This document shows positions 35,596 to 44,036 of a DNA stretch of 64,000 nt, one piece after another. The position numbers and the translations under genes are program-made. The first letter of the stretch is position 1. Every line of letters starts with the position of its first letter. The notes under the pieces are model-generated. The model saw nothing but the letters and a program-made list of their open reading frames with translations, was not told where the DNA came from and ran no database searches. This stretch comes from JAFDVL01 sp043775925 (lineage in GTDB: Bacteria > Acidobacteriota > Blastocatellia > RBC074): positions 8,243-72,242 of the forward strand of contig JAYVRW010000170.1 in NCBI GenBank assembly GCA_043775925.1. Direction: 5' to 3'.

Positions 35596-36735
35596 ATGGC
35601 AAAAGCAACGACGACAAATAGTTTTTTCAATGCTATCGAAGATGCGCGGTGGGATGTGATGATGGCGTGTGCGGCGATTGGCTTAGCGCTGTTCGGAATC
35701 GTGATGGTTTACAGCGCTTCCGGCGTCATTGGGCAAGAGCGTTTCAATAATTCGTTTTACTTTGTCTCGCGCCAGATTGTGTGGGCAGTGTTTGGTCTCA
35801 TCGCGTTGTTAGTCCTGATGCGGATTGATTATCAACGCTACGCCAGTCCGACCTTGATTTTATTGATGCTGGCAGTCAGTGCGTTTCTATTGATCGCGGT
35901 TTTCTTTTTTGGCGCACGTAATGGTGCGCATCGCTGGATTTCATTTGGAGCTTTTTCCGCACAGCCTTCAGAACTTGCCAAACTGACATTTATTTTTTTC
36001 ATGGCGTACTTTTTGACTCGTCGCAATGAAGACGGGGAAGAGGGTAATTTTCAGTCTACATTTCTGCCTGCCGGTGTCGTCACAGCGGTTTTTGCAGTCC
36101 TGATTTTACGCGAACCCGATCTTGGTACAACAATGATGATAGGGGTCATTTTTGTCACGATGATGCTGGTAGGACGTGTCCCGTGGTTACATTTTTTGAC
36201 TTTAGTCCCTGTCGTTCTCGCAGCATTTTGGTGGCTTATTTTAAGGACCCCGTGGCGAGCTGGGAGATGGAGCGTATTTCTTGATCCAGGCTCTGATGCG
36301 CGTGGTAAAGGCTATCAAATTTTGCAGTCACTTTACGCAGTTGCTTCAGGCGGAGTTTCAGGGACAGGCTTGGGCAGCGGCAAGCAAAAACTTTATTACC
36401 TTCCCGAACCGCACTCTGACTTTATTTTTGCCGTGATCGGTGAAGAGCTTGGGTTTATCGGGACAGTAATTGTCGTTTTAGTTTTTGGATTATTAATGTG
36501 GCGTTGCTTGAAAGCGAGTTTTAATGCACCAGATCGTTTCGGTCAATTGCTGGGCATTGGACTGACGACGATGTTGATCGCACAGGCATTTTTCAATATG
36601 AGCGTCGTCTTGAGTCTGGTTCCGACCAAGGGAATTCCGCTGCCATTTGTGAGTGCGGGCGGTTCATCCTTGTTATTTGCATTAGCAGCGATTGGCATTC
36701 TGCTGAATATTTCTGAGCAGTCGAGGGAAGCATGA
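35596..36735 (+). CDS. ftsW: Septal glycosyltransferase FtsW
   Basis: FtsW polymerises lipid II glycan at the division site, in complex with FtsI. The 379-residue protein of the SEDS family has about ten hydrophobic helices. Seen motifs include VYSASGVIG, GARNGAHRWISFGAF, AQPSELAKL, the loop YLPEPHSDFIFAVIGEELG, and GIPLPFVSAGGSSLL near the end. It overlaps murG by four bases. Confidence 0.95.
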   Translation: MAKATTTNSFFNAIEDARWDVMMACAAIGLALFGIVMVYSASGVIGQERFNNSFYFVSRQIVWAVFGLIALLVLMRIDYQRYASPTLILLMLAVSAFLLIAVFFFGARNGAHRWISFGAFSAQPSELAKLTFIFFMAYFLTRRNEDGEEGNFQSTFLPAGVVTAVFAVLILREPDLGTTMMIGVIFVTMMLVGRVPWLHFLTLVPVVLAAFWWLILRTPWRAGRWSVFLDPGSDARGKGYQILQSLYAVASGGVSGTGLGSGKQKLYYLPEPHSDFIFAVIGEELGFIGTVIVVLVFGLLMWRCLKASFNAPDRFGQLLGIGLTTMLIAQAFFNMSVVLSLVPTKGIPLPFVSAGGSSLLFALAAIGILLNISEQSREA

Positions 36736-37805
36736 TTAGCTCGGTAATTATTGCGGGCGGTGGGACAGGCGGACATATTTATCCGGGCATTGCTATCGCA
36801 CAGGAATTTAAACGCCGCAATGCGAATTGCAAAGTTGTTTTTGTTGGAACGGCGCGAGGCTTGGAAAATAAAATTGTCCCGCGTGAAGGGTTTGATTTAG
36901 AGCTGATTGCTGTCGCTGCCCTGAAAGGCGTTAGTATCGTGAAACGTACAAAATCATTACTGATGTTGCCGAAAAGTTTTTTAGCCGTTCGTTCTTTGAT
37001 TAAAAAATATCACCCTGAAGTCGTGATTGGAGTCGGCGGCTATGCTTCAGGGCCAATGGTATTAATTGCTTCGTTGATGGGTGTTCCGACTTTGATCGCG
37101 GAGCAAAATGCGCTGCCAGGATTTACGAATCGCATGTTATCCCGCTTTGTGAAAGCTGCCGCAGTTTCGTTTGCCGAAGCCAAAGCGTTCTTTGGAAATA
37201 AGGCTGAAATTACTGGAAATCCGGTTCGTGCAGAGTTTTTTGCCATCGCGCCCAGACCGAAAAGTGAGACGACAAACATTGTGATTACAGGTGGAAGTCA
37301 GGGCGCACGCGCCATCAATAATGCAATGCTCGAAGCGTTGCCTCTGCTCGAAGGTTACAAAGAAAAACTTTCGATTGTGCATCAGACGGGAGAATTGGAT
37401 TTCGAGAAAATAAAAGCGGCATACGCGAAATCGCCAATGAAAGCAGAGGTCAAACCGTTCATTGAAAAAATTGTAGATGAATTCGCTAACGCCGATGTAG
37501 TCATTTGTCGCGCTGGAGCGACGACTGTAGCAGAGCTGGCCGCCGCTGGCAGACCTGCTTTGATGATTCCCTTTCCATTGGCTGCCGACGATCATCAGCG
37601 AAAAAATGCGGAAGCCGTTGAGCGAGCCGGAGCCGGACGAATAATTTTACAATCCGATTTAAGCGGTGACCGTTTAGCGAAAGAATTATTAGCATTGATA
37701 ATGGACACAGAAAAATTAGCTGCGATGAGTGTTGCAAATAAAAAATTAGCGCACCCGGATGCCGCCGCAAAGGTTGTAGATATTGCAGAGAAAATTGTGA
37801 GGTAG
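36732..37805 (+). CDS. murG: UDP-GlcNAc:lipid I N-acetylglucosaminyltransferase MurG
   Basis: MurG converts lipid I to lipid II at the cytoplasmic membrane face. The 357-residue GT-B protein has the N-terminal AGGGTGGHIYPGIAIA, the lipid-facing GVGGYASGP, and the donor-binding TGGSQGARAIN. RAGATTVAELAAAGRPALMIPFP completes the active-site region. The start overlaps the ftsW stop. The following murC gene is separated by an intergenic repeat. Confidence 0.95.
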   Translation: MISSVIIAGGGTGGHIYPGIAIAQEFKRRNANCKVVFVGTARGLENKIVPREGFDLELIAVAALKGVSIVKRTKSLLMLPKSFLAVRSLIKKYHPEVVIGVGGYASGPMVLIASLMGVPTLIAEQNALPGFTNRMLSRFVKAAAVSFAEAKAFFGNKAEITGNPVRAEFFAIAPRPKSETTNIVITGGSQGARAINNAMLEALPLLEGYKEKLSIVHQTGELDFEKIKAAYAKSPMKAEVKPFIEKIVDEFANADVVICRAGATTVAELAAAGRPALMIPFPLAADDHQRKNAEAVERAGAGRIILQSDLSGDRLAKELLALIMDTEKLAAMSVANKKLAHPDAAAKVVDIAEKIVR

Positions 37806-37920
37806 AAGGTAAAAGGCAAATATCAAAAAGCAAAGGGCAAAAGTTCGGCACTTTGTTTTAATAAAAAATGACGCAGCTTTCCAAATTAACTTTTTACTTT
37901 TGATATTTGTCTTTTGCCAT
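37806..37920. repeat. Palindromic intergenic repeat, AAGGCAAA family
   Basis: The left arm has AAGGTAAAAGGCAAATATC and further AAAGCAAAGGGCAAAAG. The right arm (37890-37920) has CTTTTTACTTTTGATATTTG and TCTTTTGCCAT. The right arm's reverse complement is largely the left arm. The element fills the gap between murG and murC and ends nine bases before the murC ATG. It is a third, unrelated family within the same cluster. Confidence 0.8.
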
Positions 37921-37928
37921 TTGATTTT

Positions 37929-39296
37929 ATGTTCTCAAAGTTTCAGCACATCCATTTTGTAGGCATTGGCGGCATCGGCATGAGCGGTATTGCTGAAGTT
38001 TTGCTCAATCTCGGCTATCGCGTTTCCGGCTCTGATATGCGGCGCACCGCGATTACAGATCGCCTCGAAAAACTGGGCGGAATTATTCACGAAGGTCACG
38101 CCGCGAGCAATATTGAAGGCGCTCATGTGATTGTTACTTCAACGGCGGTGCGCTCTGATAATCCTGAAGTAACCGAAGCGTTGCGCAAACAAATTCCGGT
38201 CATTCCACGCGCCGAAATGCTGGCGGAACTGATGCGCTTGAAATATGGAATTGCGATTGCCGGTTCGCATGGAAAAACGACGACAACTTCGATGACAGCG
38301 TACGTGTTGACGCAAGGCGGACTTGATCCGACGGTCGTCGTTGGTGGCAGACTCAATGCCTGGGGCAGTAATGCAAAACTCGGCAAAGGCGATTTTATTC
38401 TGGTCGAAGCTGATGAAAGCGATAAGAGCTTTTTGAAGCTGTCGCCAACGATTGCAGTAGTCACAAACATTGATCGTGAGCATTTGGATTTTTATAAAGA
38501 CCTCGACGAAATTAAATCGCACTTCGTGCAATTCGTGAATAAAGTTCCCTTTTATGGCGCCGTGATTATTTGTCTGGATGATCCGAATGTGCAGGCGATT
38601 ATTCCGCTGATTACGCGGCGTATTATTAGTTATGGAATGACGGCGCAGGCGGATATTTCGGCTTCGCAAATTGAAGTGATGCACGACAAATTCGGCTCCG
38701 CTTTTAATATCCGTTATCGCGGTCAGGATTTGGGGCGAGTTCGATTGAATGTGCCGGGCATGCACAATGTTAGCAATGCGATGGCGGCGATTGCGATTGG
38801 CTTGGACTTGGAACTCTCGTTTGAAGTTATTGCTTTGGCGTTGGAAGAATTTCGAGGCGCTGAGCGGCGTTTTCAGATTAAAGGGGAACGTCCTGACAAT
38901 ATTTTGGTGGTTGACGATTATGGGCATCATCCGACGGAAATTAGAGCAACTTTGGCAGCGGCAAAATCCAGCGGACGGCGTCTCGTCACGCTCTTTCAAC
39001 CACACCGCTACACCCGCACTGCGGCATTACGCGAAGAATTTGCGCGAAGTTTCTATGATGCAGACGTGGTGTTGCTGACAGATATTTACGCCGCCAGCGA
39101 AGAACCAATCGAAGGCGTGACGGCGCAGGCGTTGGCGGAAGATATTGAGCGATTTGGCCATCGCAATGTGCGCTATATCGGCGCTGTCGAAGAAGGGGCC
39201 AAAGCAATTGCCGCAGTTGTTCAGCCGGGAGATTTAGTGTTGACGCTGGGCGCAGGCAGTATTTGGAAAGTAGGCGATGAGTTTTTGGCAGGATAA
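37929..39296 (+). CDS. murC: UDP-MurNAc:L-alanine ligase MurC
   Basis: MurC adds L-alanine, the first residue of the stem peptide, to UDP-MurNAc. The chosen ATG gives 455 residues. The N-terminal loop is FVGIGGIGMSGIAEVLL, the ATP loop IAGSHGKTTTTSM, with EADESDKSFL and the C-terminal DDYGHHPTEI. A TTG at 37914 could add five residues but lies in the repeat. Unlike many MurC genes this one is not followed by murB or ddl; ftsQ comes next. Confidence 0.95.
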   Translation: MFSKFQHIHFVGIGGIGMSGIAEVLLNLGYRVSGSDMRRTAITDRLEKLGGIIHEGHAASNIEGAHVIVTSTAVRSDNPEVTEALRKQIPVIPRAEMLAELMRLKYGIAIAGSHGKTTTTSMTAYVLTQGGLDPTVVVGGRLNAWGSNAKLGKGDFILVEADESDKSFLKLSPTIAVVTNIDREHLDFYKDLDEIKSHFVQFVNKVPFYGAVIICLDDPNVQAIIPLITRRIISYGMTAQADISASQIEVMHDKFGSAFNIRYRGQDLGRVRLNVPGMHNVSNAMAAIAIGLDLELSFEVIALALEEFRGAERRFQIKGERPDNILVVDDYGHHPTEIRATLAAAKSSGRRLVTLFQPHRYTRTAALREEFARSFYDADVVLLTDIYAASEEPIEGVTAQALAEDIERFGHRNVRYIGAVEEGAKAIAAVVQPGDLVLTLGAGSIWKVGDEFLAG

Positions 39297-39303
39297 GATT
39301 TTT

Positions 39304-40407
39304 ATGGATGCACCACAAAACAATAATAAAGGGTACAGCGGAATGGCAGAACGCCATGCGCGTCGTGGCGCTGCTACGACAACGACTACCACAATTAATG
39401 GCGCTCGAACAATTGCCGCGCCGCGTCGTCGTGGCTTACCGGATGACTTCGAGCGCGAACAGGAAGAGCAGGAATACCAGGCACGTTACGAACGGCAGTT
39501 ATTAGAGCAGCGACAACAGCGCACGACGGAGCGGCGAGAAAAACGTCAGCGGGAAATTTATACGGGAAAGGTCGAAAAACGCACTCCGAAAAAAGTGCAG
39601 ATTACTGATGCCAATGCGCGTTGGATGAAAATTGGAGTGCTGATTTTATTATCATTACTTCTGCTCGTGGCAACTATTTATGCCTACGATAAAATAACTG
39701 GATCACGATTGTTTGTCTTGAAGGAAATTGATTTACAAGGGACGAAGCGGGCTTCGCGCGCAGAGCTGATGCACTTGCTTGAAGCGCATCAGGCACAGAG
39801 CTTATGGAAGCTTGACTTACCTTCAATTCGTGTGGCGCTGGAAAAAAATTCTTGGGTGCAGGAAGCCGAAGTCTCACGGGTCTTGCCGGATGCCTTACGC
39901 GTGATTGTTCACGAACGTGAACCTCTTGCGCCGTGGCGAATGACGAATAATTCAGTTGTTTGGGTTGATCGTGAAGCACGTAATTTAGGGGAGCTGGATT
40001 TCAATCAGACTGAACGTGTTCCACCGATTATTAGCGGGTTGGAAGAAGGTAGCAGTGCGGAAATCAAAGTTGCGAACCGTAAACGCATGGAAGTTTATCA
40101 GCAATTGATTCGAGATTTGGATCAGAATGGTGAAAAATTCTCAGATCAAGTTGACGAAGTTAATCTTAGTGATTGGCAGGCCGTACGCTTGCATTTAAGC
40201 AAAAGAAATCTAAGTGTGCTGGTGGGCAATCTTGAATTTAGAACCCGCTTTGAAAAAGCGCTTAAAGTCATTGATGCGATTGAACGCAGGGACCTCTCAG
40301 CTTTGGGATTACTCAAAGTTTCTGATGCGGAAAAATTAGTCAATGGTGATCGTATCGCGTATCTCAACGTGACGCATGCCAGCGTTATTGTGGGATTCGC
40401 AACATAA
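39304..40407 (+). CDS. ftsQ: Cell division protein FtsQ
   Basis: FtsQ is a bitopic divisome scaffold protein. The 367-residue form begins with a long, very basic and Thr/Arg-rich cytoplasmic segment of about 110 residues, longer than usual. One helix follows (about 114-134, IGVLILLSLLLLVATIYAY). The periplasmic POTRA domain begins VLKEIDLQGTKRASRAEL and includes WVQEAEVSRVLPDALRVIVHEREP. Its start lies seven bases after the murC stop. The ATG has no strong ribosome binding site. Confidence 0.9.
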   Translation: MDAPQNNNKGYSGMAERHARRGAATTTTTTINGARTIAAPRRRGLPDDFEREQEEQEYQARYERQLLEQRQQRTTERREKRQREIYTGKVEKRTPKKVQITDANARWMKIGVLILLSLLLLVATIYAYDKITGSRLFVLKEIDLQGTKRASRAELMHLLEAHQAQSLWKLDLPSIRVALEKNSWVQEAEVSRVLPDALRVIVHEREPLAPWRMTNNSVVWVDREARNLGELDFNQTERVPPIISGLEEGSSAEIKVANRKRMEVYQQLIRDLDQNGEKFSDQVDEVNLSDWQAVRLHLSKRNLSVLVGNLEFRTRFEKALKVIDAIERRDLSALGLLKVSDAEKLVNGDRIAYLNVTHASVIVGFAT

Positions 40408-40431
40408 TTACTCCTCACCGAGGTACTCAGT

Positions 40432-41688
40432 ATGGCAAGAAGAATTTCAGATCATATCGTTGGGTTAGACATTGGAACGACTAACGTTCGGGCCGTGATT
40501 GCCGAGCCGTTAGACGGACGATTGGAAGTCGTTGGGATTGGCGAAGCCGAATCAAAAGGTTTGCGCAAAGGCGTGATCGTCAACCCTGAAGCATCTGTCG
40601 AATCAATTCGTAAAGCGCTGGAAGGCGCCGAGCGAATGTCCGGCCTCCACGCCGAAGAAGCTTATGTGGCACTCGGTGGGTCACATATCAAAGGTCACAA
40701 TAGTCAGGGAGTGGTGGCGATTTCTTCTCGTCACCGCGAAATTACCCGTGATGATATTCAGCGCGTGATTGATGGCGCCTGCGCAGTTTCAATTCCGTCA
40801 GGTCGTGAAATTGCTGATGTCCTACCACAGGAATATACCGTTGACGATCAGGATGGCATTGGGGATCCGCTGGGAATGCTGGGGTCACGCCTGGCAGTTT
40901 CTGTACGTGTGATTACCAGTCCGATAGCAGCCAAACAGAATATTATCACCAGTGTTAATCGAGCTGGTTTAATGGTCGCGGATTTGTTACTCGCGCCGCT
41001 CGCCGCAGGTGAAGCGGTATTAAATGATGAAGATCGAGAATTTGGTACGGCTCTGGTTGACATTGGCGGAGAAACGACTAATCTTGCAATCTACCAACGT
41101 GGTGCGGTGTGGCATACAGCAGTTTTCCCTATTGGTGGAAATCATTTTACCAATGATATTGCCTTTGGATTACGGACTCCCATTCCAGAAGCTGAGCGTA
41201 TCAAACGAGAATTCGGTTGCACGTATCGCCCACTTCTCAATCATCAAAGTGCTGCTGAAATGATTGAAGTGCCAAGTGTTGGTGGGCGGGAGCCGCGTTC
41301 ACTCTCTCGCGATATTTTGTGTGGTATTCTTGAGCCTCGCGCCGAAGAATTACTTTCACAAGTCCAGGAAGAAATTCGTGCCTCTGGTTTCGAGCGGCAG
41401 CTTTCAGGTGGAATCGTTCTCACTGGCGGCGGTGCTTTGCTGAACGGCTTAGTTGAAGTAGCCGAACAGATATTCGATGCCCCTGTCAGAGTTGTTGGTG
41501 CCTACGATATTGGAAGTCCAGTCAAGGAAGTGACAGAACCTGGATACGCGACAGCGGTAGGACTAGCTTTATATGGATTACGCCGAGGAGGACAACCCGG
41601 ACAAGCCCGTCTTCATCACGGAAAAATTTTAGGTGAAAGGATGGCGGCTAAAGTCAAAAGCATGTTCGGGAGCCTGTTAAATCTGTAA
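40432..41688 (+). CDS. ftsA: Cell division protein FtsA
   Basis: FtsA is the actin-like protein that tethers FtsZ to the membrane. The 418 residues have the nucleotide-binding start VGLDIGTTNVRAVIAE, the phosphate-2 motif DIGGETTNLAIY, and the adenosine motif LTGGGALLNGLVE. Near the end, the basic amphipathic stretch MAAKVKSMFGSLLNL is the membrane-targeting helix. It is 24 bp from ftsQ and is followed by a 429-bp gap before ftsZ. Confidence 0.95.
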   Translation: MARRISDHIVGLDIGTTNVRAVIAEPLDGRLEVVGIGEAESKGLRKGVIVNPEASVESIRKALEGAERMSGLHAEEAYVALGGSHIKGHNSQGVVAISSRHREITRDDIQRVIDGACAVSIPSGREIADVLPQEYTVDDQDGIGDPLGMLGSRLAVSVRVITSPIAAKQNIITSVNRAGLMVADLLLAPLAAGEAVLNDEDREFGTALVDIGGETTNLAIYQRGAVWHTAVFPIGGNHFTNDIAFGLRTPIPEAERIKREFGCTYRPLLNHQSAAEMIEVPSVGGREPRSLSRDILCGILEPRAEELLSQVQEEIRASGFERQLSGGIVLTGGGALLNGLVEVAEQIFDAPVRVVGAYDIGSPVKEVTEPGYATAVGLALYGLRRGGQPGQARLHHGKILGERMAAKVKSMFGSLLNL

Positions 41689-42117
41689 AACGAGTAAGTG
41701 AAGAACCTATAGCCGAAGACTGTTTTTAGTCGGTAAGATGAGTTAAAACATGAATCGTTAAGAATTTGATTAAAAATATTTACTTGATGAGCTAAGATCG
41801 CTTGCTTAGCGTTTGGCAAATCTAGATGTTGTGCTAAAATTTATGCTTGTATACAAGATGACGCATCTAAATAGTTTTATCGCTCATTAATGCGGTTGGT
41901 CTGTTAAGCAGCCACTCATTCTCACTTTACAGAAATTCAAGTTGATAAGCCCCCATCAATTAGATACTTTTTCCTGTTTTAGTGCTTGTAACGGATGTCA
42001 AAGGATAGGTGCCGGGTCGCTGGCGAAAGCTTTGTGATGAGCGGGTACATAAAATTAACAAATAAAGAGTAATACCGTGAGGCAAGTGATAATTATTCAA
42101 CGAGCAGGAGGCGCAGG
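41689..42117. other. ftsA-ftsZ intergenic region, 429 bp
   Basis: This is long for a dcw cluster and probably holds its own ftsZ promoter. It has a 6-bp hairpin (GCTAAG 41791-41796, CTTAGC 41805-41810), a promoter-like pair and a 12-bp perfect palindrome (described separately). An AGGAGG just upstream of the ATG is a strong ribosome binding site. No gene is seen. Confidence 0.6.
41813..41857 (+). promoter_or_regulatory. Candidate ftsZ promoter with palindrome over start site
   Basis: TTGGCA (41813-41818) and TAAAAT (41835-41840) are 16 bp apart. Starting six bases after the -10, CTTGTATACAAG (41846-41857) is a perfect 12-bp palindrome that would cover the transcription start. This layout suits a repressor site. 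The leader would be about 270 nt. Confidence 0.4.
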
Positions 42118-43251
42118 ATGGCTATAGATGATCGCCAGGGATTAAATATCCTAGGATTTGTAGATGATCCTCCAACGTCGGGAGCAAGAATTAAGGTAGT
42201 CGGTGTTGGCGGCGGCGGCGGAAATGCTGTAAACCACATGATTGATGCTCATATTGAGGGCATTGATTTTCTGGTAGCTAACACAGACGCTCAGGCGCTT
42301 CGGCGTTCCCTTGCTCCTGTCAAACTACAATTAGGTTCGCGCTTGACGAAAGGCCTTGGAGCAGGAGCCAATCCTGAAGTCGGGCGTGATGCTGCCCTTG
42401 AAGATACTGAGAAAATTCTCGAGGCTCTTGAAGGCGCAGACATGGTTTTTGTGACGGTTGGAATGGGTGGCGGAACCGGTACGGGGGCAGCTCCGATTAT
42501 TGCCTCGCTGGCTGCTGAGCTGGGTGCGCTGACCGTCGCTGTGGTGACAAAACCCTTTCCTTTTGAGGGGCGGCGTCGAATGCAACAGGCAGAATTGGGC
42601 TTGCAGGAATTACGCTCGGTGGTTGATACGCTCATTACAATTCCTAACGAGAGACTCAAGCAGACAGTGGATCGCAACATGACTCTATCGGATTCTTTCC
42701 GCATGGCCGATGATGTTTTGCGGCAGGCAGTTCAGGGTATCTCTGACCTTATTACAGTTCCTGGTTTTATTAACGTAGATTTTGCTGACGTGAAGGCCAT
42801 TATGCGAGGGATGGGAATCGCTTTAATGGGAACCGGACACTCAGTTGGGGATAATCGTGCGCAAGAAGCTACGCAACGAGCTATTTCCAGTCCATTGCTT
42901 GAAGAGGCCACGATTGAAGGGGCGAAAGGCGTACTGGTAAACATTACCGGTGGATCAGATTTGACCTTGTTTGAAGTGGATGAAGCGATGCATATTATTC
43001 ATGATGCCGCTGATCCTGATGCCAATATTATTTTTGGTACAGTCACTGATGAGCGACTTCAGAATGAAATGAAGATTACTGTCATTGCCACTGGTTTTGA
43101 GAAAGCTCAGACGGCTGAAAATCTTCACAACTTCCCTGTGCGGCAAAACATGTCTGTTCCAATACCGCGTCAAGTTGGCAGCCCGGTACCACAAAACAGT
43201 CGCCAGGAAGATTATGATGTCCCAACTTTCCTTCGTAAGAAGGCGGATTAA
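42118..43251 (+). CDS. ftsZ: Cell division GTPase FtsZ
   Basis: FtsZ polymerises into the division ring. The 377 residues have VVGVGGGGGNAVNHMI, NTDAQAL, the GTP tubulin signature GGGTGTGAAPIIA and the catalytic T7-loop region NVDFADVKAIM. A spacer leads to the conserved C-terminal peptide DVPTFLRKK, which binds FtsA. AGGAGG ends seven bases before the ATG. Its likely promoter is in the preceding 429 bp. Confidence 0.98.
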   Translation: MAIDDRQGLNILGFVDDPPTSGARIKVVGVGGGGGNAVNHMIDAHIEGIDFLVANTDAQALRRSLAPVKLQLGSRLTKGLGAGANPEVGRDAALEDTEKILEALEGADMVFVTVGMGGGTGTGAAPIIASLAAELGALTVAVVTKPFPFEGRRRMQQAELGLQELRSVVDTLITIPNERLKQTVDRNMTLSDSFRMADDVLRQAVQGISDLITVPGFINVDFADVKAIMRGMGIALMGTGHSVGDNRAQEATQRAISSPLLEEATIEGAKGVLVNITGGSDLTLFEVDEAMHIIHDAADPDANIIFGTVTDERLQNEMKITVIATGFEKAQTAENLHNFPVRQNMSVPIPRQVGSPVPQNSRQEDYDVPTFLRKKAD

Positions 43252-43646
43252 TCCTGCTTGGTGGGAATTCTATTAAACGGAGAAGTTGGCAGTAAATAGT
43301 TGGCGGTTACTTGCATCTGATGATTGATTTGATATAGCATTGTTCCACCTATTGAATCGTAGTGTAATAATATCTTGTTTTGGCGGAAGGCTTGTTAGCC
43401 AACAGTAAATCCCGCATCTTTCCCTAACGGATGCTCTCAATGGTAATCTGGAATTAAAAAGGAAGCTGAGAAAGCTAAGCGGTGTTCTGCCTCACAGATA
43501 GCCGGAAATAACCCTAATCGCCAGCTCTAGCCACTATATTTAAAGGTTCGGAATCCAGTTCCATTAAAGAGAAATTGAAACTCGTTAATTCAGATTGTAG
43601 AGAGCTATTTTCTGACCAGTCGTAAATATTACTAAGGAGAAATAAA
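43252..43646. other. Intergenic region, 395 bp, before the Hfq-like gene
   Basis: No gene or repeat family member is seen. A small imperfect hairpin (TTGGC 43379-43383 region with GCCAA) is the only structure noticed. The AAGGAG at 43634-43639 serves the next gene. Its length suggests the Hfq-like gene has its own promoter or a long leader, but no clear hexamers were found. Confidence 0.4.
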
Positions 43647-43994
43647 TTGAACAGGAAGTTAATTCGCACCACACTCGCTGAGGTTAAGGAGCGCGAAGCG
43701 CAGGTTCATGCTGCGCGAGTTGTCCACCGTCCTGCCCCACAGCAGCAGGAATCTGCCGCTGCCGCCCAGCGTAAGAAAGTTCCACCTGAGCAAACCAACG
43801 CCGAGAATTTCTATTACAAAAAGCAAATGGATTCTCATACCCCGATGGTCGTTGTGCTTCAGGATGGCGAGACTCTGCGCGGATCTATTGAGTGGTATGA
43901 TAAAAACAGTATTAAGCTCAATCGGACAGAAGGACCAAACCTGCTCGTTCTCAAGCATTGTATTAAATATCTTTACAAAGATGGCGATCAATAA
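43647..43994 (+). CDS. Hfq-like Sm-fold RNA-binding protein with N-terminal extension
   Basis: The 115-residue protein ends with an Sm domain of the Hfq type (about 52-112). The pattern PMVVVLQDGETLRGSIEWYD matches the first Sm strands, and VLKHCIKYL stands where Hfq has the conserved YKHA-type motif. Before it lies a basic, Gln/Ala/Pro-rich extension of about 50 residues absent from E. coli Hfq. The start is TTG 43647, decided by AAGGAG seven bases upstream. Hfq acts as an RNA chaperone for small RNAs; this role here is inferred. pdxA follows. Confidence 0.75.
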   Translation: MNRKLIRTTLAEVKEREAQVHAARVVHRPAPQQQESAAAAQRKKVPPEQTNAENFYYKKQMDSHTPMVVVLQDGETLRGSIEWYDKNSIKLNRTEGPNLLVLKHCIKYLYKDGDQ

Positions 43995-44036
43995 GCTGTC
44001 AGCTTTTGCTAGCTTGGCTTGAAGCGACGTGTTTGT

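Noticed and set aside
38139..39005. 288-codon antisense open frame within murC
   Set aside because: It is the reverse shadow of a well-conserved gene and its product is full of basic and Asn residues with no domain.
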